From Clostridiales bacterium (GTDB lineage Bacteria; Bacillota; Clostridia; Oscillospirales; CAG-272): a stretch of DNA of 39,304 nt. The notes under the pieces were generated by a model. The model was given only the letters and a program-made list of their open reading frames with translations. It was not told the origin of the DNA and ran no database searches. Positions 7,017-14,135 of the stretch are shown here, one piece after another. The stretch's first letter is position 1, and each line of letters opens with the position of its first letter. The DNA lies in contig SFNW01000004.1 of assembly GCA_004554105.1 (NCBI GenBank), positions 1 to 39,304 of the forward strand. Direction: 5' to 3'. The position numbers and the translations under genes are program-made.

Positions 7017-8147
7017 ATGACTGAATATGTAAAGTTTCCGGTCGAGTTGCTTGACGACTTCTGCATGAAGGCGTTCGGCAAGCTCGGCTTCAAGAAGAGC
7101 GAATGCCGGATTATCACCGATGTTTTGATGATGTCCGACAAATTCGGTATCGAGTCGCACGGTATGCAGCGTCTCGTCCGCTATCACAAGGGCATCGAAA
7201 AGGGACTCATCGACGTCCACGCCGTCCCCGAAGTTGTGCATGAGACCCCGACAACCGCGGTCATCGACGCGCACGACGCAATGGGACAGCTCGCCGGTCA
7301 CAAGGCGATGAAGCTTGCGATCCGTAAGGCGAAGCGCAGCGGCGTCGGTATCGTTTCGGTGCGCAATTCCAACCACTTCGGCATCGCGGGCTACTACGCA
7401 AAGATGGCTTGCGACGCGGGGCTGCTCGGCATGGCGTTCACCAACTCCGAGGCGATTATGGTCCCGACCTTCGGCAAGCTGGCGATGATCGGCTCCAACC
7501 CGATTGCCGTCGCGATGCCCGCCGAGCCGTATGACTTCTTCTTTGACGCCTCGACGACGGTCGTCACGCGCGGCAAGCTCGAGATGTACAACAAGATGGG
7601 CAAGCCCCTGCCCGAGGGCTGGGCGCTCAACAAGGACGGCAAGGCGTCGACCGACGCGCCCGATGTCTTAAAGAACATCGTCGCGAAGAACGGCGGCGGC
7701 ATCATGCCGCTCGGCGGCAATACCGAGACGCTCGGCAGCCACAAGGGCTACGGCTACGGTATGCTCTGCGAAATCTTCTGCTCGATTCTCTCGATGGGCA
7801 CGACCTCGAACTACGCGATGCACGGCGGAAGAAGCGGCATCTGCCACGGCTTCATCGCCATCAATCCCGCTTCGTTCGGCGATCCCGAAGCCATCAAGGA
7901 GCATCTGTCGACCTATCTTCGCGAACTGCGCGAATCGCCCAAGGCGGAGGGTGCGGCACGCATCTACACGCACGGCGAAAAGGAAGTCGAAGCAACCGCG
8001 CGCATCATGAAAGAGGGCGTTCCGGTCAACGTCAACACCCTGCGCGAGATGATTGAATTTGCCAAGTTTGTCGGCATCGACCCGAAGAAATACTTCGGCG
8101 AGCACGCCGCGGCAGACGACAGCAAGATGTTCTCGGGCAACTATTAA
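7017..8147 (+). CDS. Ldh2/MDH2-family malate/L-lactate/ureidoglycolate-type dehydrogenase
   Basis: This is a 376-residue NAD(P)-dependent 2-hydroxyacid oxidoreductase of the Ldh_2 family (YlbC/YiaK/AllD/malate dehydrogenase group), which is unrelated to classical Rossmann LDH. Family motifs include KFGIESHGMQRL near the N-terminus with the conserved SHG, VRNSNHFGIAGYYA, MAFTNSEAIMVP, and GSHKGYGYGMLCEI. The start ATG at 7017 has AGGAGA nine bases upstream. It follows tpiA by 68 bp and ends at a strong terminator. Proximity to pgk and tpiA suggests NADH balancing by malate or lactate formation. The substrate cannot be fixed from sequence, because members with malate, lactate, ureidoglycolate and diketogulonate activity look alike. 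Confidence 0.9.
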   Translation: MTEYVKFPVELLDDFCMKAFGKLGFKKSECRIITDVLMMSDKFGIESHGMQRLVRYHKGIEKGLIDVHAVPEVVHETPTTAVIDAHDAMGQLAGHKAMKLAIRKAKRSGVGIVSVRNSNHFGIAGYYAKMACDAGLLGMAFTNSEAIMVPTFGKLAMIGSNPIAVAMPAEPYDFFFDASTTVVTRGKLEMYNKMGKPLPEGWALNKDGKASTDAPDVLKNIVAKNGGGIMPLGGNTETLGSHKGYGYGMLCEIFCSILSMGTTSNYAMHGGRSGICHGFIAINPASFGDPEAIKEHLSTYLRELRESPKAEGAARIYTHGEKEVEATARIMKEGVPVNVNTLREMIEFAKFVGIDPKKYFGEHAAADDSKMFSGNY

Positions 8148-8154
8148 GCAAACG

Positions 8155-8194
8155 ACTCCCCCGTGCGGCGTTTGACCCGTGCGGGGGAGTTTTC
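8155..8194 (+). terminator. Rho-independent terminator after the Ldh2-type gene
   Basis: ACTCCCCCG pairs with CGGGGGAGT, extended inward by a further five pairs including two G-U, and is followed by TTTT. It separates the glycolytic unit from the reductase/ABC unit. Confidence 0.8.
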
Positions 8195-8224
8195 GTCAAA
8201 TCTCAATACATAAGGAAAAGTGAA

Positions 8225-9154
8225 ATGGAAAACCAAAACGCATTTGAACGGCTCGGCATCGAGCCGAAAAGCGGCAAGCTGACCCCCGACCAGATTGCCA
8301 AGGTCAAGGGACTCGGCTGCCTCAGGGACAAACGCTACGCGGATATTTTCAATGTCCGCGTCATCACCCGAAACGGCAAAATCACGAGTGACGAGCAGCG
8401 CACCGTCGCCGAGGCGGCAGACCGCTTCGGCTCGCATGAGGTCACGCTGACGACCCGACTGACGCTTGAAATTCAGGGCGTCCCCTACGATAAAATCCCC
8501 GAGCTTATCCTGTTTTTGAAAGAGCGCGGACTGGAGACCGGCGGCACGGGCGCAAAGGTGCGTCCGATCGTCTCCTGCAAGGGTACGACCTGCCAGTTCG
8601 GTCTGATTGACACCTTCGCCCTGAGCGAAAAGATTCACGAGCGGTTTTACGTCGGCTGTCACGACGTCGCCCTGCCGCACAAATTCAAGATTGCGGTCGG
8701 CGGCTGCCCGAACAACTGCGTCAAGCCCGACTTAAACGACCTCGGCATCATCGGTCAGCGCGTTTTCACGCCCGACCTTGACAAATGCCGCGGCTGTAAG
8801 AAATGCGCCGTGGAAGCAGCCTGCCCGATGAAGGCGGCGTCGCTCGTCGACGGAAAGATTCATATTGACCCGTCAAAATGCAACAACTGCGGCAGATGCA
8901 CGGGCAAATGCCCGTTCGGCGCGTTTGAGCGCGCAAGCGAGGGCTACAAGGTCTGCATCGGCGGTCGCTGGGGCAAAAAGACCGCCATGGGCAGACCGCT
9001 GTCGAAGCTTTTCACCGCCGAAGATGAAGTTCTCGCGGTGATTGACAAAGCGATTGCGCTGTTCCGCGACGAGGGCGTCAAGGGCGAACGCTTTGCGGAC
9101 ACGGTTGCGCGACTGGGATTTGAGAATGTGGAAAAGAAGCTCCTCGGCGAGTAA
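8225..9154 (+). CDS. Siroheme/4Fe-4S sulfite-nitrite reductase-like protein with inserted 2x[4Fe-4S] ferredoxin
   Basis: This is a 309-residue small reductase of the nitrite/sulfite reductase superfamily (AsrC-like or dissimilatory-like low-molecular-weight type). The N-terminal half has the ferredoxin-like half-domain (TTRLTLEIQGVPYDKIPEL). A siroheme-coupled 4Fe-4S motif follows: Cys118 and Cys123 in SCKGTTCQFG, and Cys161 and Cys165 in GGCPNNCVKPDLNDLG. A bacterial ferredoxin domain supplies eight more cysteines (188, 191, 194, 200; 219, 222, 225, 229), then VCIGGRWGKKTAMGRPL. AAGGAAA precedes the start. It overlaps the ABC importer's lipoprotein gene by 29 bp, so the four genes are probably one operon. 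The electron acceptor (sulfite, nitrite or other) is not determined by sequence. Coupling to a metal or tetrapyrrole importer suggests iron or siroheme supply. Confidence 0.85.
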   Translation: MENQNAFERLGIEPKSGKLTPDQIAKVKGLGCLRDKRYADIFNVRVITRNGKITSDEQRTVAEAADRFGSHEVTLTTRLTLEIQGVPYDKIPELILFLKERGLETGGTGAKVRPIVSCKGTTCQFGLIDTFALSEKIHERFYVGCHDVALPHKFKIAVGGCPNNCVKPDLNDLGIIGQRVFTPDLDKCRGCKKCAVEAACPMKAASLVDGKIHIDPSKCNNCGRCTGKCPFGAFERASEGYKVCIGGRWGKKTAMGRPLSKLFTAEDEVLAVIDKAIALFRDEGVKGERFADTVARLGFENVEKKLLGE

Positions 9155-10097
9155 ATCGGCGCGTATTGTCTGCTGCCTGCTTGTCCCGATGCTCCTGCTC
9201 GGAACGCTCGGCTGTGCGGGACGCGCCGAGCAGCCGTCAGGCGCGGCAAATCTCGCGTTCACCGACGACCTCGGCAGAACGGTTTCGCTCTCCGAAACGC
9301 CGAAGCGGGTCGCCGCCCTGCTCGGCAGCTTTGCCGAGGTCTGGACGCTTGCGGGCGGCAGCCTGTGCGCCGCCGCAGCAGATGCGTGGGAGGATTACGA
9401 CCTGCCGCTTGAAAATGCCGTCAGTCTCGGCGGCGCACATTCGCCGAGCGTCGAAACACTGCTTGCCGCCGCGCCGGATTTTGTGCTTGCCAGTGCCTCG
9501 ACCGCAGCCGACGTCGAACTGATGGGGACGCTTGAAGCGGCGGGCATTCCGACCGCCTACTTTGACGTCGACGACTTTGCGGATTATCTGCGTATGCTGA
9601 AGATCTGCACCGACCTCACGGGGCGCAAGGACTTGTACGAGCAAAACGGCGTCGCAGTAGGCAAGCGGATTGCGGAAATCAAAGCCGAATTTGCCGCGGC
9701 GAACTTACCCGAGGAAAAGAAAACCGTCCTTTTGCTGCGCGTGTCGTCGGGGCTTGTCAAAGCCAAGGGCAGCAACGGGACCGTGCTCGGCGAAATGCTC
9801 CGCGACCTCGGCTGTGTCAACATCGCGGACAGCGACGAGACCCTGCTCGAAACGCTGAGTGTCGAAAGCGTGATTCGCAGCGAGCCCTACCGCATTTTCG
9901 TTGTGCCGATGGGCAGTGACACCGACGCGGCAGCCGAAAACCTCAAGCGCATGATCGGTGAAAACCCGGCGTGGGGAACGCTTGCGGCAGTCGCCGAAAA
10001 CCGACTGCACCTCATGGACAGAAATCTCTTCAACCGCAAGCCGAACGCAAATTGGGGGACGGCGTATGAAACACTCACCGAAATCCTGCTCAAATAA
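9126..10097 (+). CDS. FecB/BtuF-type ABC substrate-binding lipoprotein
   Basis: This is a 323-residue solute-binding lipoprotein of the siderophore/heme/cobalamin class (peripla_BP_2). I take the ATG at 9126 (MWKRSSSASKSARIV), because the following stretch is a signal peptide with lipobox LGTLGC. An upstream in-frame ATG at 9042 would put the signal peptide too far in. Mature motifs include FTDDLGRTVSLSETPKRVAAL at the start of the domain, LLAAAPDFVLAS, GIPTAYFDVDDFADYLRML, and a C-terminal GENPAWGTLAAVAENRLHLMD. It overlaps the reductase by 29 bp upstream and the permease by 32 bp downstream, implying translational coupling. The ligand is unknown; an iron chelate, heme or corrinoid are the likely options. 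Confidence 0.9.
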   Translation: MWKRSSSASKSARIVCCLLVPMLLLGTLGCAGRAEQPSGAANLAFTDDLGRTVSLSETPKRVAALLGSFAEVWTLAGGSLCAAAADAWEDYDLPLENAVSLGGAHSPSVETLLAAAPDFVLASASTAADVELMGTLEAAGIPTAYFDVDDFADYLRMLKICTDLTGRKDLYEQNGVAVGKRIAEIKAEFAAANLPEEKKTVLLLRVSSGLVKAKGSNGTVLGEMLRDLGCVNIADSDETLLETLSVESVIRSEPYRIFVVPMGSDTDAAAENLKRMIGENPAWGTLAAVAENRLHLMDRNLFNRKPNANWGTAYETLTEILLK

Positions 10098-11091
10098 CCG
10101 CAAACGAATCCGAGCGCTCTATCTGCTCGGATTTGTTTCGTTGCTTGCGGCGGCACTTCTCGGCGTCGCGCTCGGCGGCACGCCGCTGCCGTTCTCCGCG
10201 CTTTGGAAAGTGATGCGCGAGGGACTTACCGCCTCCGCCGACGGGCGCATTCTGCTCTATGTCCGTCTGCCGCGAACGGCGGCGGCACTGCTCTGCGGCG
10301 GTGCGCTCGCCGTTTCGGGCGCGGTCATTCAGGGCGTGCTTGCCAACCGTCTGGCGTCGCCAAGCATCATCGGCGTCAATGCGGGCGCGGGGCTTGCCGT
10401 CACGCTCTGCACCGCGCTCGGGATTTACGGCGGCTGGCGCATGGCGCTCGCCGCATTTCTCGGCGCGTTTGCTGCAGTGACGGTCGTCAGTCTCGGCGCA
10501 CGGAAATGGGGCGCGTCGCGCGGCACGGTCATTCTGCTCGGCGTGGCGATGAACAGCCTGCTCGGCGCGATTTCGGACGCAATGATCACCTTTTTCCCCG
10601 AGGTCGGCACGATGAGCCGCGACTTCAAGGTCGGGCAGTTTATGGCGGTGACCGGGCAAAAGCTGCTCCCCGCCGCGGTTTTGATTCTTCTTGCGCTCGC
10701 GATACTCCTGACCCTGACAAACGAGCTGGACGTGCTGACGCTCGGCGAGGACAGCGCACGCGGACTCGGCATGAACACATCGCGAATGCGCACGCTGTTT
10801 TTGCTGCTTGCCGCCCTGCTCGCGGGCTGCGCCGTCAGCCTTGCGGGACTGTTGTCCTTTGTGGGGCTTGTCGTCCCGCACGCCGTTCGTCGCGTCGCAG
10901 GCAGCAAGTCGTCGCATCTGCTCGGGCTGTGCGCACTGTTCGGCGCCGCGTTCATCTGCCTTTGCGACACGGCGGCGCGGACGCTGTTTGCGCCCTACGA
11001 GCTGCCGGTCGGCATTCTCATGGCGTTTCTCGGCGCGCCCTTCTTCGTCTTTATCTTAATCCGCGGCAAAGGAGGGCATTCGCGTGATTGA
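10066..11091 (+). CDS. FecCD/BtuC-type ABC permease
   Basis: This is a 341-residue polytopic membrane protein of the FecCD family. The ATG at 10066 is preceded by GGGGGAC. The N-terminus is a short basic segment followed by the first helix (YLLGFVSLLAAALLGVALG). Family hallmarks are LLYVRLPRTAAALLCGGALAVSG, IQGVLANRLASPSIIGVNAGAG, LTLGEDSARGLGMNTSR and FVGLVVPHAVRRVAG, the last in the segment that contacts the ATPase. It fits about ten transmembrane helices. Its end overlaps the start of the ATPase gene by 8 bp. Together with its neighbours it forms a complete type II importer. Confidence 0.93.
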   Translation: MKHSPKSCSNNRKRIRALYLLGFVSLLAAALLGVALGGTPLPFSALWKVMREGLTASADGRILLYVRLPRTAAALLCGGALAVSGAVIQGVLANRLASPSIIGVNAGAGLAVTLCTALGIYGGWRMALAAFLGAFAAVTVVSLGARKWGASRGTVILLGVAMNSLLGAISDAMITFFPEVGTMSRDFKVGQFMAVTGQKLLPAAVLILLALAILLTLTNELDVLTLGEDSARGLGMNTSRMRTLFLLLAALLAGCAVSLAGLLSFVGLVVPHAVRRVAGSKSSHLLGLCALFGAAFICLCDTAARTLFAPYELPVGILMAFLGAPFFVFILIRGKGGHSRD

Positions 11092-11842
11092 ACTGCAAGA
11101 CCTCTGCGCCGGCTACGGCAAAAGGCAGATTCTGCACGGCATTTCGCTGTCGATTCATTCGGGCGAGCTGCTCTCGGTCATCGGTCCGAACGGCTCGGGC
11201 AAAAGCACGCTTCTAAAGGCGATTGTCGGTATTCTCCCGCCCGAAGCGGGCACGGTACTGCTCGACTCTGCGCGTGCGAACGCGCTTTCCCGCACCGAGG
11301 TGGCAAGAAAAATCGCCTACCTCGCGCAGGGCAAAAGCACGCCCGACATGACGGCGGAGCAGATGGTTCTGCACGGCAGATTCCCGCATCTGCACTACCC
11401 GCGCCGCTACAGTGCGCGCGACCGCGAAATCGCCGCCGCCGCGATGGAGCAGACCGGCATTTCGGCGTTTGCCGACCGACCGATGGCGTCGCTGTCGGGC
11501 GGTATGCGGCAAAACGCCTATATCGCCATGGCACTGGCGCAGGACGCCGACTATATTCTGCTCGACGAGCCGACGACCTATCTCGACATTGCGCATCAGC
11601 TTGAACTGATGAAAATGCTGCGAAGGCTCGCCGACGGCGGCAAGGGCGTTGCCGCCGTACTGCACGACCTCCCGCTCGCCTTTACCTTTTCGGACAGAGT
11701 CGCCGTCCTTGCAGACGGCGGCATCGCCGCCTGCGATACGCCTGCGGCGCTCTGCGAAAGCGGCGTCGTCAAGAAAATCTTCGGCGTCGAGCTTGTCGGC
11801 GACGGCGACGCGGGCTACCGCTACCGCTACCCGCTCGACTGA
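11084..11842 (+). CDS. FecE/BtuD-type ABC transporter ATP-binding protein
   Basis: This is a 252-residue cytoplasmic ATPase of the metal-chelate importer. It begins with GTG at 11084, nine bases after AGGAGGG, and overlaps the permease stop. Walker A is GPNGSGKST (34-42), the Q-loop region is YLAQGKSTP, the signature is SLSGGMRQ, and Walker B is YILLDEPTTYLDIAHQ, with the switch His in VLHDLP. All catalytic motifs are intact. It is the fourth gene of the reductase-importer unit. Confidence 0.94.
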   Translation: MIELQDLCAGYGKRQILHGISLSIHSGELLSVIGPNGSGKSTLLKAIVGILPPEAGTVLLDSARANALSRTEVARKIAYLAQGKSTPDMTAEQMVLHGRFPHLHYPRRYSARDREIAAAAMEQTGISAFADRPMASLSGGMRQNAYIAMALAQDADYILLDEPTTYLDIAHQLELMKMLRRLADGGKGVAAVLHDLPLAFTFSDRVAVLADGGIAACDTPAALCESGVVKKIFGVELVGDGDAGYRYRYPLD

Positions 11843-11874
11843 TTTTCATTTCAAAATACAAAGGAGAAAAAACA

Positions 11875-12333
11875 ATGCTTGCAATCGGCGATAAAGCACC
11901 GCAGTTTACCTTAAGTGACAAGGACGGAAACCCCGTTTCGCTGTCGGATTTTCTCGGCAAGCGCGTCGTCCTCTATTTTTACCCGAAGGACAACACACCC
12001 GGCTGTACGCGGCAGGCGTGCGCCTTTGCGCAGAACTATCGGGCGTTTCGGGATAAGGGCGTCGAGGTCATCGGCGTCAGCCGGGACAGTGCCGCGTCGC
12101 ACACAAAGTTTGCGGAAAAGTACGACCTGCCCTTTATCCTGCTGTCCGACCCCGAGTTGACCGCAATTCAAGCCTACGGCGTCTGGCAGGAAAAGAAGCT
12201 GTACGGCAAAGTCAGCATGGGCGTGGTGCGCACCACGTTCCTCATCGACGCAGAGGGCAAAATCGAGAAAGTCATGCCCAAAGTCAAGCCCGACACCAAC
12301 GCCGCAGAGATTCTCGCTGCGCTGAATGTATAG
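11875..12333 (+). CDS. bcp: Bcp/PrxQ-type thiol peroxidase
   Basis: This is a 152-residue atypical 2-Cys peroxiredoxin that reduces H2O2 and alkyl hydroperoxides using thioredoxin. The active site reads YPKDNTPGCTRQACAF, with peroxidatic Cys44 and a second Cys49 five residues on, the usual PrxQ spacing. The upstream Thr/Pro and downstream SRD and SDPE loops are conserved. AAAGGAG precedes the ATG at 11875. It starts 32 bp after the ABC ATPase and may be co-transcribed, pairing iron uptake with peroxide defence. Confidence 0.95.
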   Translation: MLAIGDKAPQFTLSDKDGNPVSLSDFLGKRVVLYFYPKDNTPGCTRQACAFAQNYRAFRDKGVEVIGVSRDSAASHTKFAEKYDLPFILLSDPELTAIQAYGVWQEKKLYGKVSMGVVRTTFLIDAEGKIEKVMPKVKPDTNAAEILAALNV

Positions 12334-12351
12334 TTGAAAAGTGCGGAATGT

Positions 12352-12423
12352 CGGGGCTTTGCCCCGAACCCCACACAAGGGGCTTTTTTGTAAAAAAGCC
12401 CCTTGTGAATCCGCAAAAAACTT
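12352..12423. repeat. GGGGC hairpin intergenic repeat, family 2
   Basis: CGGGGCTTTGCCCCG, then CAAGGGGCTTTTTTGTAAAA with its complement AAAAGCCCCTTG, and a tail AATCCGCAAAAAACTT. The tail and hairpins recur at 30530-30600 and inverted at 25544-25616. It lies immediately 3' of bcp. Confidence 0.8.
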
Positions 12424-12465
12424 TTAGGAAAAGGGGTAAGAACACGCCGCCGCTTCCAAATGCAA

Positions 12466-12492
12466 GAAAAACCGCCCGAACGGGCGGTTTTC
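12466..12492. terminator. Bidirectional terminator hairpin (first copy)
   Basis: AAAACCGCCCG faces CGGGCGGTTTT, with A- and T-runs at both ends. The identical hairpin recurs at 12679-12705. The pair brackets a family 1 repeat in the 386-bp gap between bcp and radC. Confidence 0.7.
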
Positions 12493-12508
12493 AGGTTATG
12501 CGAAAACA

Positions 12509-12617
12509 GCCTCCCTCCTCGAGGGAGGTGGCACGACGAAGTCGTGACGGAAGGAGTTTGGCTTTGAACGCACTCCTTCAGTCGGCTCCGCCGACAGCTC
12601 CCTCGGCGAGGGAGCCT
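12509..12617. repeat. Family 1 intergenic element (short CTCCCTC type) between bcp and radC
   Basis: GCCTCCCTCCTCGAGGGAGG, GTGGCACGACGAAGTCGTGACGG, AAGGAGT..ACTCCTTCAGTCGG, a CTCCGCCGACAG segment and a terminal CTCCCTCGGCGAGGGAGCC. It matches 5968-6075 in the conserved arms, while loops and internal hairpins differ. No coding potential is apparent. Confidence 0.8.
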
Positions 12618-12678
12618 TTGTAAAATCGAGCTGCGGCACAAACCTTCAGCTACCTTAAAGATATATTCAAAGCAACGT

Positions 12679-12705
12679 AAAAAACCGCCCGAACGGGCGG
12701 TTTTT
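12679..12705. terminator. Bidirectional terminator hairpin (second copy), 3' of radC
   Basis: AAAACCGCCCG/CGGGCGGTTTT with flanking A/T runs, 15 bp beyond the radC stop on the minus strand. It can serve both converging transcripts. Confidence 0.75.
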
Positions 12706-12719
12706 ACCTATTTTCACTT

Positions 12720-13448
12720 TTATTTTTCATAAAATGCGCTTGTCTTACCGCGCTGCCAGAACACGCCCTCGGTTTTCGAGAGCAGCGGCTCGTAGCGGTT
12801 ACCCGCCACCAGCAAATGCTCGAGAAATTCGACATTGACGCTGCGAAGGACATTTGCAATCTCCGCCGTCGTCGCGATGTCGTCCGCGGAGGGCGTCGCA
12901 CTGCCGTTCGGGTGATTGTGCGCCAACACGACCATCGAGACATTCGGGCGCAGACAATATTCAACAAGCTTGCGCGTTTCAAGCCGCACGCGGTTGACCG
13001 AGCCTTCGCCGACCTTGACCACGTCGAGCAGCCGATAGCTGTTGTCGAGCAGAACGAGATAAACCGTCTCGACCGTCACGCCGGTGTAATAGCGCACGAG
13101 CAGCTCCCCGATTTTGTTGAGGCTGTCGTACCGCTCGGTTGGCAGCGTCTCGCGCAGAGACGCGCGGTAAATTTCGGGAACGAGTTTTAACAGCGCGGCG
13201 GTATGCTCGCTGACGCCGTCAACCTGACACAACTCGTCCACCGAGGCGGAAAACACGCCCGACAGCGAGCCGAAGCGCTTGATGAGCGCGTGCGCAATCG
13301 GGTTGGTGTCGCGCTGCGGAATGGCATAAAACAAGAGCAGCTCGAGCATATTATGCTTCTCAAAGCCCGCAAGCCCCTCGCGCAGGAATCTGTCCTTCAG
13401 CCGTTTACGATGTCCGCCGTGCGGGTGTCCCGCATTTGAATTTGCCAT
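12720..13448 (-). CDS. radC: RadC-family JAB/MPN domain protein
   Basis: This is a 242-residue RadC (UPF0758) protein. The N-terminal helix-hairpin-helix part reads MLELLLFYAIPQRDTNPIAH and FGSLSGVF. The C-terminal JAB1/MPN domain carries the metal motif HNHPNGSATPSADD (His177, His179, Asp190). The start at 13448 (MANSNAGHPHGGH) lies one base after the stop of the upstream gene and lacks its own Shine-Dalgarno sequence, so coupled translation is likely. An upstream in-frame ATG at 13496 would lie inside the previous gene. Despite its name, no DNA-repair role is established for the family; a metal-dependent hydrolase or peptidase activity is inferred from the fold. Confidence 0.93.
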   Translation of the reverse strand: MANSNAGHPHGGHRKRLKDRFLREGLAGFEKHNMLELLLFYAIPQRDTNPIAHALIKRFGSLSGVFSASVDELCQVDGVSEHTAALLKLVPEIYRASLRETLPTERYDSLNKIGELLVRYYTGVTVETVYLVLLDNSYRLLDVVKVGEGSVNRVRLETRKLVEYCLRPNVSMVVLAHNHPNGSATPSADDIATTAEIANVLRSVNVEFLEHLLVAGNRYEPLLSKTEGVFWQRGKTSAFYEK

Positions 13449-13449
13449 A

Positions 13450-13875
13450 TCAGAGGAGTTTTTCAAAGGTCGCGGGGGTATAGACCTTGCAGTCAAACGC
13501 GCGGCTGCCGGGCGTGACTGTGGTTACACAGCCCTTGCCTATCTCCAGCGCGGGAACTTCGCCGTCGAGCAGCAGAAGTCCAACGCAGGGCTTGCCGTTC
13601 GGTCCCTCTGCAGGAAAATCGGGGCGCACCCACATATAGTCGCTGTCGCCGCCCTCTCCCTTGACCGTCAAGTAGCCGCCGACGCGATGGAAGTAGACGC
13701 GGTGCGCGTCCTCGCCGAGCGTCAGCACCTTAACCGCGTAATAGGTATCGGGCGTCTCGACGTAAAAATCGCATTTGCCACTGTCGTTTTTGCCGATGCC
13801 GAAGAGACTTGCCGCGCGGAATGCGTACCCCTTCTCCTTGCAGAGTTTTTTGATGCCGCCGAGCGAGATTGCCAT
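13450..13875 (-). CDS. Hypothetical protein translationally coupled to radC
   Basis: This is a 141-residue soluble protein that I do not recognise. The start at 13875 has GGGGGTG nine bases upstream. It begins MAISLGGIKKLCKEKGYAF, a lysine-rich amphipathic start. A beta-rich body follows with FGIGKNDSGKCDFYVETPDTYYAVKVLTL, HRVGGYLTVKG and CVGLLLLDGEVPALEIGKG. Aromatic and glycine content suggest a compact beta domain. There is no signal peptide or membrane helix. Base composition is like its neighbours. The stop is one base from radC, so the two are likely produced together. Confidence 0.8.
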   Translation of the reverse strand: MAISLGGIKKLCKEKGYAFRAASLFGIGKNDSGKCDFYVETPDTYYAVKVLTLGEDAHRVYFHRVGGYLTVKGEGGDSDYMWVRPDFPAEGPNGKPCVGLLLLDGEVPALEIGKGCVTTVTPGSRAFDCKVYTPATFEKLL

Positions 13876-13982
13876 AGCCGAACACCCCCATCAAAAGTCG
13901 TTTTCAAAATTCGTGCAGTCTGCGACTTGCAATACACACCGCAATTTGGTATACTGAGTACGTCAAAACCGCACATAAAGCA

Positions 13983-14006
13983 AAAACCTCGCCGAGGCGA
14001 GGTTTT
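13983..14006 (-). terminator. Terminator after tRNA-Thr
   Basis: On the minus strand, AAAACCTCGCC pairs with GGCGAGGTTTT and a T-run follows. The hairpin begins 4 bp after the tRNA 3' end. Confidence 0.8.
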
Positions 14007-14010
14007 CGGT

Positions 14011-14086
14011 TGGAGCTGGTAGCCGGACTTGAACCGGCGACCTGTTGATTACGAATCAACTGCTCTACCAACTGAGCCATACCAGC
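14011..14086 (-). tRNA. tRNA-Thr (anticodon CGT)
   Basis: This is a 76-nt cloverleaf: acceptor GCTGGTA/TACCAGC, D-arm GCTC-AGTTGGTA-GAGC, anticodon arm GTTGA-TTCGTAA-TCAAC with anticodon CGT (reads ACG), and T-arm GCCGG-TTCAAGT-CCGGC. The 3' CCA is encoded. It has its own promoter and terminator. Confidence 0.97.
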
Positions 14087-14095
14087 ACGCTCATT

Positions 14096-14125
14096 ATTAT
14101 ACTACAGGCTTTCCGCCTTTGTCAA
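14096..14125 (-). promoter_or_regulatory. Consensus promoter for tRNA-Thr
   Basis: On the minus strand, TTGACA (14125-14120), an 18-bp spacer and TATAAT (14101-14096) are both perfect hexamers about 10 bp upstream of the tRNA. The -35 lies only 11 bp from the rsmA start codon on the opposite strand. Confidence 0.9.
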
Positions 14126-14135
14126 GGGGTAATTT

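Noticed and set aside
8195..8224. Cobalamin riboswitch before the reductase/ABC unit
   Set aside because: Only 30 bp lie between the preceding terminator and the start codon, with no B12-box-like sequence, so the importer cannot be assigned to corrinoids on that ground.
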